The notes below the pieces were generated by a model. That model worked only from the letters and a program-made list of their open reading frames with translations, was not told the DNA's origin and did no database searches. The translations under genes and the position numbers were made by a program. DNA of 64,000 nucleotides from Symbiodinium kawagutii (Eukaryota > Sar > Dinophyceae > Suessiales > Symbiodiniaceae). Positions 9,590 through 21,671 of the stretch are shown here, one piece after another; the first letter of the stretch is position 1, and each line of letters starts with the position of its first letter. The stretch lies in NCBI GenBank assembly GCA_009767595.1, contig VSDK01027261.1, forward strand, positions 164,719 to 228,718, given 5' to 3'.

Positions 9590-10110
9590 ATTCTTCTCAT
9601 TGGAAACCAATTCACCATCCAAGATTCGATGTATCAAACATTTTCAGTACTTGCGTGCAGGGCTTCACGTGGCAGTCTGAATTGATACACACCCCGCAGC
9701 GCTCCTCATAAGGTATACCTTCCTTCACGTTGAGGTAGGAGCTGTTCTCAAAATGTGCCATGTTTGCCTCAGAGTGAAGCGTTGTCCCAGAAGGATGGAG
9801 CGACCCAGGGGGCTTGTTTGCCAAATATTTCCTGTGGGCCATGGCAAACGTATCGAGACTCTCCTGATCCACCGAGGTGCGTCCTGTCGTTGATTCTCGA
9901 AGTCGAAGTACTTCAAGGGATGGCTTTGAAAAATGGCATTCAAAATGTGTGCCTGGCGTCCGCGTGAAAATGTGCCATTCCCTCCTGCTTCGATTGAACA
10001 TGGGATGGCATTGGTGGCATCCTACAGAATTACGTTCTGGCTGAAAATGTAAGGGATCTCTTCCAGGTCATACGGGCACTTGTTTATTTTCTGCATCTTC
10101 TGGCTTTCCC
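9590..10110 (-). pseudogene. Frame-hopping gene remnant of unknown identity
   Basis: Two minus-strand frames take turns in looking coding. Near 10085-9860 one frame reads KCPYDLEEIPYIFSQNVIL, then after a stop GNGTFSRGRQAHILN and HPLKYFDFENQRQDAPR. From about 9900 to 9612 the other frame reads ESLDTFAMAHRKYLANKPP, EANMAHFENSSYLNVKEG and EERCGVCINSDCHVKPC, and continues past TGA stops as EEWVPAVKLFFGESFHVE. The alternation suggests a single-exon (possibly retroposed) gene with indels. I do not recognise the family. It could be chance, but both stretches have balanced, globular-like composition unlike the surrounding repeats. Confidence 0.35.
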
Positions 10111-11525
10111 ATTTGTGCTATGCAAACGGAAGGAAGCTGTTAAGTTGGCATGCAAGAAACAACGATTTCGCACAGCCAAATTTTGTGGATGCTTCTGACC
10201 GTGACTGGTAAATATTGGTGTCAGCACCTATCCTTCATGGGGGCCCCCCAAGTCAATAACTGGTAATTTCAAACTTACGCCTCGCTGTTCACGAGCGCAA
10301 ACAACTAGAGGTGCGCTCTCCCCAGTTCACCAATCACCGGCACCCCACGCAAACATCATCAACAAAAAACAGAACATTCATCTTACAAATCTGCCATCAC
10401 AAAAATCATACCACAAAATCATAACAACAAACCACCAAAACATCATCAATAAAATTATCAAAGCCAACCATAGCAACAAAATCCTAAACAACTAGCCATA
10501 ACAAAACCTCAATATAACGATGACAAGTTCGGTACAACATCTTCATCAAAAAATAGAACAACCCACAATCATAACAAAAGTCCTAACAAAATACCATAGC
10601 AAAAACATCAATCAACAACATCCATGAAAATCCTAACAACCAACAATCATAGACAAAATCCTACGAGTAGTGACCAACCATCACAAACCAAACTTCAAGC
10701 TTAAACCATTTTTTAGAGTATAAGAGTTTTTAAACAAAGTAAATCATGCCAAAGATATCCCCTTTCTCCACCTTCTGACTAGTTATAGTGTTGTCCCAAC
10801 TTCTTTTCTCATTTCTTGATTGTGAGTATGTCTTTGAACCAATGTGAGACTTCTTTGTGTTTCTTTTTTTTGCCAGTTTAACTCTATCATGGACTTCTAT
10901 ATCTGGACAAACTCTTTTTCTGACTGCTTTAGTTGATATATTCATTGTTACTCTTAGTTCATTATTTAGTTATCTTTCCTTCAGCCTGGTACTATCTAAA
11001 AAATAATCTGCCAAATCAATGTCATGTTTTTCCATCTCTTCTATTTTCATATGCGGCCGCAGTCAAAGTTTAAATGACTTCTTCAGCAAAAGGAGCATGT
11101 CCTTGAGGAATATAATCCCGGATGCCTTCATCCTTTAATATTTGTGTAAATCACTCGTTGGAAATGCAGTCTCGTCGACAGTAAGAATAATGTCTGTTTC
11201 TTACCGAAGTTCTTAATGCCTACAATCCTACATGTTCACCATCTTTAGATGGAACAAAAATGCAACCATATATTAGCAAAAATATCCAGCATCAAAAAAC
11301 CATTTGTCGTTTTTGTTCTTCAATTTGGTTTACAAAAAAACAAATCGGTTTGATATTGACGTGGTGGAACAACGGATTTTTCACCACTTGGACGCCTTTT
11401 TTCTTCAACGTTGCCCTTTAAAGACTTATATATCCTCTTTCTTGATTGAACGGTCTTCCTTTTTCGCATATCGTAGGGTATTGACTTGACTTTGGGAACC
11501 AATATCATTCATATTTTTTGTTTAT
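10111..11525. other. A/C-rich low-complexity and AT-rich intergenic DNA
   Basis: 10330-10690 is a degenerate A/C-rich stretch with recurring CATAACAAAA and CCATAGCAACAAAA words at irregular 30-40-bp spacing. The rest is AT-rich without a supportable gene. Confidence 0.5.
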
Positions 11526-11529
11526 TTCA

Positions 11530-11700
11530 GCTTGTGTTTTTTGAATCCCTGTACTTCTGTCAGCTTGCGTTTTTTTGAATCCCTTTACTTCTGTCAGTTT
11601 GCGCTTTTTTTGAAACCCCAAAATTCTGTCAGCTTGTGTTTTTTGAATCCCCAAACTTCTTTCAGCTTGTGTTTTTTGGAATCCCCAAAATTCTGTCAGC
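11530..11700. repeat. 33-35-bp minisatellite, 5 copies
   Basis: Five copies of a unit starting GCTTGTGTTTTTTGAATCCC and ending in a CTTCTGTCA or ATTCTGTCA variant. Copies differ by a few substitutions and by T-run length. Confidence 0.9.
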
Positions 11701-12651
11701 ATATGAGTGGGTTGACGCCGATGCCGTTGTTGGTGTTGCATTCTTATTCTCTTTTCTTACTGCTGCTACTGATGCGTTCGGGCCGCGAATTGGACCCCGA
11801 ATTGGGAAAAATGCGTTCGGGCTCCGAAGTCCGGCCCCGAATTCGGGGCTGGAAGTGCGCTACTATGATTCTTAGGAAGTATCCTTGGAAAAATGCGACA
11901 TTCCAATTGCATTCTGGGGTCTATGCCGGCGCAATGGTGAATGTTGATCATTCTGATTGTTTTTACGATTGTTTGGTAGGATGATTGTTCTGGTTTTTGT
12001 TGATGATGTTTGGGTGGGTGGGGTGCTGGTGATTGGTTGGTTTGGTGTAGGTGTCACAACGTTGTTGCTTGATATTCCAACTTGCAGCACTTCAGCTATA
12101 TGTCCACGCTCTGTTGGTTATTGGCCTTAGCCACCATTTGAATACAGTCTTTTCCCACCATGAACAACCTGCTTTCCCTTGACCATGATCACATGTTAGG
12201 TGGATTTGGGCGCACCCAATCGCAGTCTTGACACAATACCCATACTGTCGACCATCATCTTGCAACAGCATGCTGATCAGCTTGCTACTCCTGTCATTGG
12301 TGACTAAACATGTATAAAGGACCTGATCCAAAATGTTCCATGCAGGATATAGTAATATTTACCTAAAAATGATCCAGTTATGTAAGTAAATGTCCCATAC
12401 ACACCATTGTGAAAAGCTTTTTGCATCTAAAATCATTGACAGCAATCAGCTATTCACCGACCCTTGTTCACCACCCTGAACCACTACCTGACTCTAGCTA
12501 ACATTCTACCGATAGTGGTTCATTTGTTGGTGATGTTGATCTAAAGTAGTTGATTTTATCGTGAATCAGCAACTATTAGTGATATACCTTGTAACTTAAC
12601 TTTTCTATATCTATTGATCATTAAGATAAATACATAATATGAATACGGCAC
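11701..12651. other. AT-rich intergenic DNA, no gene seen
   Basis: There is a small inverted GAATT/CCGAATT cluster near 11780-11850 (GGGCCGCGAATTGG, GGCCCCGAATTCGGGGC). No coding or RNA gene is supported. Confidence 0.4.
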
Positions 12652-12741
12652 TGTGGCCAGGATTGACTGCGTTGAACTACGGCCCTCCGGGTCCCGCGCA
12701 GGAGCATGGCCCGGCGTGCGCAGGAACATGCCAAGCCATTC
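12652..12741 (-). CDS. Ankyrin gene exon (MFLRTPGHAPARDPEGRS)
   Basis: Acceptor GCCGCGGCAG| and donor GCCACA|GTGCC, about 90 bp in phase 0 at both ends. It reads EWLGMFLRTPGHAPARDPEG, then RSSTQSILAT, which fits an ankyrin second helix, the loop with the conserved D-x-x-G, and the start of the next repeat. This is the most downstream exon I can support. Confidence 0.5.
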
Positions 12742-13756
12742 CTGCCGCGGCTCTGATGGTGAATGGTTTTGCAAATGGTATACCGTGGGTGGATGGTTTT
12801 GTTTGCCGTTCAAGTTAGTTAGGATGGTTGCTAGCGGTTTCAAAATTCAGTTTGCGTGGTATTCATGGGAGGTAGCATACACGAAATAAGACGCATACTG
12901 TGCATTGATTGCTACATGACGTCAGGCAAAACTCGTGACAGTCAAGGATGACAAGCATTCGATCGCGCCTAGACATCTGAGTGACAAAGGAAAAATGGTA
13001 CGATTCACTTTCTTGACAAATTGCAGAAAGTATTGCAATCCCAAAACAGTAGTACGTTTTGAGGTGGTAAATGGGATACTTTTAACGTTTTTTTGACCAA
13101 GTGCACTACTTTTTGAAAATGGCGCCGAGTTGCTCGCCATTGCGCACGAGTTGCGCAATATTTCACACGAATTGCGCTCTGAATTTGCCATCCATGTGGA
13201 AAATTGAGTTGTAGCGTGAAGAAAGTAGTGTGAATTTCAAAACGTTGACGAGCTCGAGAAAAGTGGTGCGAATCGATCATTTTTGATGATTCTGAGACCG
13301 TTGGATGACATGCAGCACGAACAGGGGAGGTAATTATTTCTAGTACATTTGGATGTACAGGCTGTACGGGCAAAACCATTTGTTGTAGCCATGGCCACCG
13401 ATGAATGACAGTCACCGAGTAATCTTCTACACCCCAAAAAGTGTTATTCAACAGCAGCAACAAGATCAAACTAACAGTGGGAGATCCATATTCCCAAACT
13501 ACCCATCTTTGGTGGTAGATTACCGGACATTGAACTGGTAGCGGCTGTTGCTTTTGGCAGTCCTGGTGCCACTTTCAAAGGTTTAATGTCATACTATCAG
13601 CCATCATAAGCCATTTCTCTCTCATCATTAATCGGCGCTAATCATTCTCGCCACATATGTATGTCATCATTGTCTCATAAACCATGGTCTCATGGCCACC
13701 TCCCATCCTCACCATCCCCAAGTGCCGAACGACTTGAACCCACCAATGGCATCAGC

Positions 13757-13815
13757 CAGCCCTTCCAGCCCAACTGTGTGGCCCGCACCACAGGGAGCAA
13801 ACAGCCCTTCACTGC
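13757..13815 (-). CDS. Ankyrin gene exon (GAGHTVGLEGL)
   Basis: Acceptor CGCAACGCGAG|. It reads SEGLFAPCGAGHTVGLEGL, with GAGHT at the conserved GH turn. The 3' end is uncertain; a GC donor after GGGCTG leaves phase 0, matching the next exon. Confidence 0.45.
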
Positions 13816-14305
13816 CTCGCGTTGCGCAGGTCGTCACCAACATGCAAGGCCTTTTTTGCCTTGGTTTCTAAAGGTCTTCATGCTTAGAATCTGACCAGCT
13901 AGTGGTTCAGCATTATGTAGCATTGAGTTGGTTACTGTACTTGTCATTTATTCAACGGTTTTGTAATACTAAACGGTATGAAGCGTATTACTCAATAGCC
14001 AGCATGTGATGAGTAATGAGTATGACATGGTATGATATTTCACAAGTTATCCGGCATTGCCGACATTATTCATAATGACAATGAAAAGCATTGAAAGATT
14101 GATTGATCAATAACCAGCATGAATCAATATAGCCATCGTCCATGAAATGAATCTATTTCAACGTTTCATCAAACACCATGAATTAGATTGAATTGGCTAG
14201 AAATCTTTTTGACTTAAAAAAAAAATCAAATCAAGTATATTTGATAATCATTCGTCATCACGCATTACGAGCACGTATCAGAACCTGCACCATTTTTTTT
14301 GCCAG

Positions 14306-14371
14306 GGCTTCGCATTGGTTGGGCCCTAACACGCACCATGGTCAAAGAATTCCGGCAGTGGTGGACTCATG
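14306..14371 (+). CDS. Isolated candidate exon, unknown gene
   Basis: Acceptor CATTTTTTTTGCCAG| is excellent and the donor is CATG|GTGGG. The 66-bp exon reads LRIGWALTRTMVKEF and RQWWTH. It lies on the strand opposite the ankyrin gene, so it would belong to a nested or separate gene. Family not recognised. Confidence 0.35.
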
Positions 14372-14866
14372 GTGGGATGCATCAACAAGGGAGACAGCGA
14401 AAACGAGCCTGGCGGATGTATATACAGATTACCCTCCCCCCAAATATAGGCTGTTTTACATCATCCATTCCTTTCGAGGAGGTAGCGATCAGCCCACTTC
14501 TGATTTTCGCGGAGCCGGGCTCAATGACTTGCCATTGAGATAGTTAGATCTCACTTTGAATTAACTTTTTGGTCATTTGGCCATGCAAAGAGTGACAAAT
14601 AAGTTTCGCATCTGGGGCCTCATTACCAAGACACACGATCAAAACTAATCTTTCCAAATCTCGATGCCATGGGAAATGTTTGATGACAAAAGGACGCCAA
14701 ACCGACGTCCCCAGAATTGATGGGAAAAGCCAGCTTACCGCGTACAGGCAAACATGGAAGAAACATGTGGAACCATGGGTTTATCGATACTTTACAATCC
14801 ATATACAGCAGCTGTAATCTACACAAGTGGAAAGGCACGAAAAAACCTTCTTGGAAGGGAAAATAC

Positions 14867-14891
14867 CTGCCAAGCAACAAGGAACCCCAAG
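14867..14891 (-). CDS. Possible ankyrin gene 25-bp micro-exon
   Basis: Acceptor CCTGTTTTTGTGCAG| and donor GGCAG|GTATTT are both near consensus and only 25 bp apart. It reads LGVPCCLA plus one base, like the TPLxxA start of an ankyrin repeat, and its phase fits the exon at 13815. Confidence 0.35.
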
Positions 14892-14912
14892 CTGCACAAA
14901 AACAGGACTCAC

Positions 14913-14961
14913 CAAACAGCTTAGAAGCGGTCCGGTGCCTACCAGAACCCCTACCGGACCC
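14913..14961 (-). CDS. Possible ankyrin gene exon (VGVLVGTGPLLSC)
   Basis: Acceptor ACACGGTAG| and an excellent donor TTTG|GTGAGT. It reads GPVGVLVGTGPLLSCL, plausible as a second ankyrin helix and loop. A second AG 11 bp further in is an alternative acceptor. Confidence 0.4.
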
Positions 14962-15059
14962 CTACCGTGTCCAAGACAAATTCCCGTCAAACAACCCAAT
15001 GAAAGCCGCAGTAATGACATGGTCGTGGATCCTGCTGGTATCGAAGCTCAAGTGACGCC

Positions 15060-15165
15060 CCGGTTTCATATCAAGCGAACAATAAGTGGGCATTCCCTCG
15101 GGAAATGTCTCACTGCATCTCATTGCGAAATATGTAAATTATATTTAATGTTTACGTAGAATTGC

Positions 15166-15200
<35 letters not shown>

Positions 15201-18200
15201 GCATGAGAAACATCATAACTTCCTCAACAAGCACGTCCACACCCGCCACCAGACCTGCAACACATCCAGTACTCACACATGTTGGTCTCCTACTCGGGGT
15301 CGTCCAATGACCACAGCCAGCCATCCGCCATGATCCGCCCTGCCTGTTTTGAGGCTTGTGTCAAGCCTTCGGCTACAGCAGCAATGGTCACCTGGCAGTT
15401 CCCACTTCATAGCTCATAACGAGGAGTATAAAAACTATGGCATCAATTAAAATCCAAGTAAATCTCATGGAGTATACCAGTCAAATTCAATTTGTTTTCT
15501 TGTCATCAACAAGTCACAAAATTGGACAAGTATAGGAAACTGACAGTATAGGCTATATGATGCCGTGTCTTGTGTTCCAACACCCTATGAATGGTCCCCC
15601 CCTACGGTAGCATACATTCATACATTACATGCTGACGTAGACTTACACACCGCACACATGTCATCATGTATATATAAAATGACTTCCGGCTCGTGTGTGA
15701 TCTTTGAAATGTTATGATGCGTTGACATGTAAGAACAAGCTACCTCAGGTTGAAAAGCAGTAGGCATCTGAAGGATAATAACAATAATGATGCAACCAAC
15801 GACAAATGGTTTTACGAGAATCATGCTGATACCGATACTTAAAACAAAATCCTCGTCATGCCAGGGTGCAAAATTTGCGGAAATGCGCTGTTTGAGTGCG
15901 AAACACTCCTTTTTTTTTGGGGGGGTACTGCTCCATTCATCAAGTATTAGCCTTGATTGATTTATTGTAAGCAACCATATCATTAAGCTGATCAACATAT
16001 CATTAACAAATTCCTTCATTCACCACAATTTGCCGGATCATTTGCCCTGATCAGCCATTCTTGTTGATTACTGGTTTTGAAACATTGGATGGTACATACA
16101 GCCTGACATGGACCGCCAACCGTGCACCATTTGAGGAGATCATGTGTCCTTTTATGTAGGTTACATGAGGGATCTCCGGTTCCTGGTAGACAAGCTGGAT
16201 AAGAATGATTGATGATGCTTAACAATGCTTCCTTGCTTGTGTAACTGCCGCTCCCCCGCCAAAACAGAGAGACACAGGTCAGTTTGACTGACTGTAATCT
16301 GGTCATACCAAGCGACTCGGGAAGCCCAAGCATGTGGCTGTACCCATTAAGTAGAATTTGCGAAACAGTATTTTTGCTCATAAGTAAAACATGTTTCAAG
16401 CAAAGCTAGCAGAGTTGCAGCGGAAAACATGATCAGCACATATCATCAGCATTTCTTGTCAATCAACATTTCTTGCCAATCAGCATTCCCTGTCAGTCAT
16501 GATCAGCATATAGCATCATCAGTTTGTTACTAGCTATTGGTATCTATTGGCTACATCTTCTGGCCTTGCTTGGTGATGCCTTGGTGAAACCCCGTGTCCA
16601 GCTGGCCAAGAGTTGGTTCTTGGTTGCACCACGTCAGCAGTTCAAAGCTTCGTCATGAGTGTCCTGGTCATGGTTTGCCATGGTTTGCTGCTTACCAACA
16701 ATTGTCAACCACAAACTCGAAACTGTTTGAACCACTAAAATTCTTACTAAATCAGCATATTACGGCCCCAGTCGCGCGTAACGGCGCGTCCCACCCACAT
16801 GTTTCCTCCATGGAAGTGCGAGTTTAGTTTTTTTTCCGCGTCTGTCAATCGAAACCACGTTGTCCATTCTCTGAGTGGTTGGGCGGGAAGATGATAATGT
16901 GTCCCATGTCTTTCGATGATTTCTCTTCCCAATTTGGTTTTGACGCTTGTGGAGCCTGGTCGAACATCCCGAAGCCCAAAATATCGCAAAACGAAGCATT
17001 TCGCGCACTTTCGAACATTCGCGCGCACACACACATCAGTTCTCTATATATCATCTTCCCTGTAATCTGAAAGACTGACTGGCATGCTATAACTTTCTAT
17101 AAATCGGACGTTTGACTTCCAAACTTCCTTCAATGATTCTTGATGATTGTCTATGGTGGATAATGGTGAATACATGCAACAAGAGCATGTGGACCAGCTT
17201 GCATCGCAGTCTGAAAAAGCCTACTGGAAAGTTTTGCCTTACTTCGCTCCTCGCGATGTGTTCAGACGGGCCACACTCCCAAGAGCTTTTGTGACATCCG
17301 TGAGGATTCTGACTGGCTGTTTGACTGACACGAGTGAGGGTGAGAGAAAATGGACCTGAAAGCTGAACTACAATGGGATTTCTCTTGCTTCATGCGCAAG
17401 TTTACCGAGGACCACCACATTTTTACCAACGATAATTGCATGTTGTTGTTCTCATGTATCTGTCATGGATCCACCAACCTCTCCCCACTGAACAATAACA
17501 TACAATAACTATAGCCAATTTGACCCGTTGTGCAACCTAGATGGACCACTTGCAGATCCACTCGCCAAAGAACCAGCCACCAACCCTTCCAGGTCCCAGC
17601 AACGCCTCGTTGTTGATCTCGAAAAGCGCCTTGCGCGGCACCTGCCGAGTGCCATGCTGATCATGCTGCACTCGGTGTGTGGCTTCGCCGCTTTGCCAAT
17701 AAAGGGACCATCAGCGAAACATAACTTACAGAGAAGAACCCCCCACTTGATGAATCAACCCACCGATGTCATAGCTCATGTAGCACCTATCATCATGATG
17801 GTAACTCGCGGTTGGATGCAATAGATCCTTCGCGATCAATCCGGTGGGTCCATATCTACCATCAATTCAACTGAAACGGAGTTTCCTTCACTCAGCTCAA
17901 TGAACTCAAGTGCCAAAGGGTGAAGCATCCCAAAGCTGAGAGGTCGATGGATTATTCTGAGGGCCCAAAGTGGAGGTTTATAATGGGCTATTTCAGTGGT
18001 AGGCCCAGTGAGGGTTTCTTATTAATAAAGCTTCAGTGGTGTGCAATAGATAGCTGGTGGCTGATAATCAAGCATGGCGGTTTCTCAACTGCTGGGCCTC
18101 CCATTAGTATTTCAGTGCTTATGGATGTATATGGTCCGTTGGATGGGTGGATATCGCGACCGATGTTTGAGCTGACTACTCCCACTACACTGTGTGGAAT

Positions 18201-18205
18201 CGGTC
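15060..18205. other. AT-rich non-coding stretch (probable intron) with small repeats
   Basis: It contains an (AAC)n tract at 15166-15200, three copies of a CATTTCTTGTCAATCA-like unit at 16445-16500 and the coding-like island at 17593-17674 listed separately. No other gene is supportable. Confidence 0.45.
17593..17674. CDS. Coding-like GC-rich island, strand ambiguous
   Basis: On the plus strand, acceptor CCCTTCCAG| and donor CTCG|GTGTGT enclose QQRLVVDLEKRLARHLPSAM. On the minus strand the same island reads HGTRQVPRKALFEINNE between an AG and an AG|GC donor. Both readings look coding, and I cannot choose from sequence alone. Confidence 0.35.
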
Positions 18206-18264
18206 CCTGGGACGCACATTGCAGGGCCATATCGCGCATGCGGGGCCCATGGCCCTTCCTTATG
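18206..18264 (-). CDS. Possible ankyrin gene exon (PWAPHARYGPAMCV)
   Basis: A GC-rich island on the minus strand reads HKEGPWAPHARYGPAMCV, reminiscent of a TPLHxAARYG helix. Splice sites are weak (AG acceptor without a pyrimidine tract, only a GA donor). It could be a degenerate exon or chance. Confidence 0.25.
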
Positions 18265-18419
18265 CTTCCTCATCGCTGGCTGATACCCCAGTCTCCAATG
18301 CGTGGCCACTTTCCCCAGGCATTTTCCCAGGGAAAGGAATAGTTTTCCCAAAACGGTGACCTGAGAAAATTTGACAGCCATCCTTGCTGTGATTCAGTTT
18401 ACCCACCCACACACACATT

Positions 18420-21290
18420 CCCCCAGGGTATCAGCAAAAGTGGTTGACGAGCTGTTAATTATATATAGGGATTAAAATGGCTTCATTTTGGGTAGCTACC
18501 TAATGATGAAAGTACACACCGACAATGAAAATCAAATTGAACACACCCGAAAGCATAGAGATACCCCGAAACCAATTTCCAATTTCCATGACCCAAAAAA
18601 TCAAAAGCATCTACAGCTCACGGTATCATGGCTGAGGTGCTCAGCAAGAGCTATTTCCTGTTAGGGCATGCAATGGTCTGAACTGTGGCTGGCTAAGCCA
18701 AAGGCTTTCCACTGCGGCCCGGATTGACCAGATTTGGGTTTCAGCCAATACTCCCAACAACTATTGACCAGCTAGTCTAAGCCAAAACAGAAACAAGTTT
18801 CCAACTAGCGACCCGTATTGACTCACTTTTTGTTATCTTTTGTTTATTGTTTTTGAAGCTCACTCCCAGAAACTTGGACAGCGAGTCCATGCCCGCCAAT
18901 GTCAAACAGCAGGCATGGTCCAGTACCCAGCAGTGGGTCTTCAATTCGTCAATTCATAAGTTGGTTTTGGAGCTGATGTTGCTTTGTGGTGGTTGGATGG
19001 ATGCTGGCTTTACCCGATGGCACTTTGACCAGCCCAGCTGCGTAGTTCAGTTGATGGGTCTGAGACGTTCATGGCCATTCTAACCAGCTTATTCATCGGT
19101 ATTGACCTTGTGATCAAACATGTTCCCTCCAGCCTTAACGTTCGCCCCACCACATAAAGCGCCACTGCAATGGAGCGTGTTGTACAAGGTCGAGATGGCT
19201 TGGACAAGTTGCGAAAGCACTGGCTATACGCAGTGATTTATGGTTTAGGGTTTTAGGGTTTTAGGGTTTTGGTTTTGGGGTTTTAGGGTTTTGGTTTTAG
19301 GGTTTTTAGGGTTTGAGGTTTAGGGTTTGATAACTCAGAAGTCAAAAAACAATGGCCATGTGCAGGAATTTGAGCGTTGGGAAATGTTCTCAGACCCATG
19401 TGGGGCAAACCCTAAGGCTCGGGCGAACATGTTCAAGCATTATCACTCATTTGCATCCTCAGCTGTTCACCATGGTGAGAATCATGACAGTCACTAACCA
19501 GAAATCCTAACGGACATCAATCAACACATTCTCCTTGACCAGTCTATGAGTAGCTCAGCCAATCTGTTTGAGCAATCATAAGGTATCTACATCAACCAAT
19601 CAGCTGCCACTATACTCAACCAATCTACACCAATAAACATATGCGCGTCAACCTGCTAGCCATGATGTTCAAGCTGGCTACCCAATCAACATCAACTAAT
19701 GGTTCCAGGCTGCCCCAGTGATTGGCTCCATGACAGCCCCACCGTGGCATCACGTTGGACCTGAGTCCCGGTTCAGTGGTGAGTGAAGGGAAACAAATGA
19801 AAACAGCAATGGGTTTGCAACAGTGAATACTGGCTGACGATGGTGCACAAAAATAAACAAGCATGGCCAAACAAATGATGGACGTAATGGTTGACACAAT
19901 AGTCCATAAGGGTTTGGAGGGGGTGGACGATTGCGGATAGTAGTCACAATTTAGTAAATGTGACATTGATGCAGCTACGTTGATATACGTACATGTGGGT
20001 AAGCACAAATATGTGTGTATGATGTACGAACATGCGATGAGGTGCAGGTGCAACTGTATCCCTATCACATATCCAAATGGTAAATGCGAAAATGGCAAAC
20101 ATCACGCCTGTATATTCATCTGGGTTGGAAGTCTGCCCTTCTCGACAAGCCTCTGACTTTGGATGGTTCCAACCTCCTAAATAACCTTCGGACACTGAGT
20201 AGCACAAGTGGCTCTCTGATAATGACCATGTTCCCTCATTCAATGGTCTGATGATGAATTGCTCGGAATAGCGACCAAAAATGAGCAATAGCAGTAGCAA
20301 AATGAAGGAATAGTACCACCAATGACTCAGCAATGACGGTTCAACCAAGTTCAACCCATTTACCCCAGTGCAAGTCGAGCTTTGGAGCATCCAAGGTCGG
20401 AAAATCATAAAAAGATATGCCCAAAACCAATGCTGGATTTTGCGGGTGAGATTGCTGATCCCCGAGAAACTGAACAATGCTGTTTCAGCAATGCTGAGCC
20501 AATGGGAACCTGCGAGTCGTGGAATTCATCTTGGACCAGCAAGTCTTGTTGAGAATTCTCTCATGTGGGGAATTTCAGAAAACTGTTGGTGGAAAGAACT
20601 ACGTCAATCATCCTCCACAAAAACAACCAACCAGGAGTTCACTCGGCATTATCATGCTATCATTGTAATGTGGTACATTGGAGATTCACAAACCGCAGCT
20701 TTCAATAGCTTTCAAGGGATAGCATAAGTGAAGTTAACTGGTACATATATGCATATTATGCAGATCAAAAAAACACATGGATACAAATATGCTCCCTGCA
20801 GCTCCCTGCAAAGTGTAGGCTTTGACTCTTGGTTCTCCCATAATTTGTTCGTGGCTGCTGGCAATAAACATCTTGATGACGTGGGATGGTTCCAGCGCCA
20901 GAACATGTGCTACTTCCTCAAAGCATCCTGGGACCACTGACACACAAACAAATCCAACCACCATCAACCTGAGATTGGTGAATCCAACTAGCACTGTTTC
21001 ATCAACCAAGATTCCATGAACAAGCAGCAGGATGGATGAAGTCTTGAGATCACTTAGATACCAGCGAACCATCATCAAAATTCCTAAATCAAAAAAATGT
21101 GCATGGCGAACCATGGCAGACCAGCTTCGTAGCCAGCCCAGTACTTGTTATTGCCCCTGCTAGGCACTATACAGCAGCATTTTCAACATCTTGTTACTAG
21201 CCATGATTTGGAGGTACCACTGGCGCCGAGATCGACCATCAAAACTTCGAGTTTCACCCGAAAAGAATTGGAAACCGACCAGCTGATTGA
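18420..21290. other. AT-rich non-coding stretch (probable intron)
   Basis: It holds the telomere-like tract listed separately. Several ORFs of 60-180 codons exist but look random in composition. Confidence 0.4.
19243..19328 (+). repeat. Interstitial telomere-like tract (TTTAGGG and TTTTAGGG)
   Basis: About 86 bp of TTTAGGG, TTTTAGGG and degenerate TTTTGGGG/TTTTGG units in one orientation. TTTAGGG is the plant-type telomere repeat, also found in dinoflagellates. Because it is flanked by ordinary sequence, it is an internal telomeric site such as a healed break or a fusion scar, lying in an intron of the ankyrin gene. Confidence 0.9.
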
Positions 21291-21294
21291 GCAC

Positions 21295-21347
21295 CGGATC
21301 TCCCGCTGAGCCCAGTCGCCAACAGCTTCACCACAGCGACGTGACAT
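21295..21347 (-). CDS. Ankyrin gene exon (CHVAVVKLLATG)
   Basis: 53-bp exon with acceptor ATCCAAAG| and probable donor ATCCG|GTGC. It reads CHVAVVKLLATGLSGRS, the second ankyrin helix and start of the loop. The 3' boundary is less certain than the 5' one. Confidence 0.65.
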
Positions 21348-21643
21348 CTTTGGATCGCCTCGGATCATCCAAATCATGGGGCCAGCGTCCATGGTTGACG
21401 GTGGTTCTTGGTGGTCAGTTGGTGTGAATCATGAGGAATGACGCTTAAGTCGTGATAATATATGATCAATGATAGAGGCCAATGACGGTTGATTATCTTG
21501 ACTGGTCCTTGACAATCGTGAATTCACCTGTTCGCACTCATTAGGTTGACCTCGAGCATCAAACAACTCCAACTTACACCAAGGTAAACGAGCAGGACAC
21601 GGACGCAGGGCCATCCAAGGGACGTCCCTCAACGGCGATGAAC

Positions 21644-21671
21644 CTCCCTCCCGCTGCAAGCGACGTGTGTC
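21644..21671 (-). CDS. Ankyrin gene 28-bp micro-exon (HTSLAAGG)
   Basis: Acceptor TTCCCTACCGCCCAG| has a strong pyrimidine tract and the donor is GGGAG|GTTC. Two bases complete Gly from the previous exon, then HTSLAAGG, then two bases of Arg completed by the next exon. The assembled HTSLAAGGR|CHVAVVKLL is a good ankyrin helix pair, which argues for an exon this small. Confidence 0.65.
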
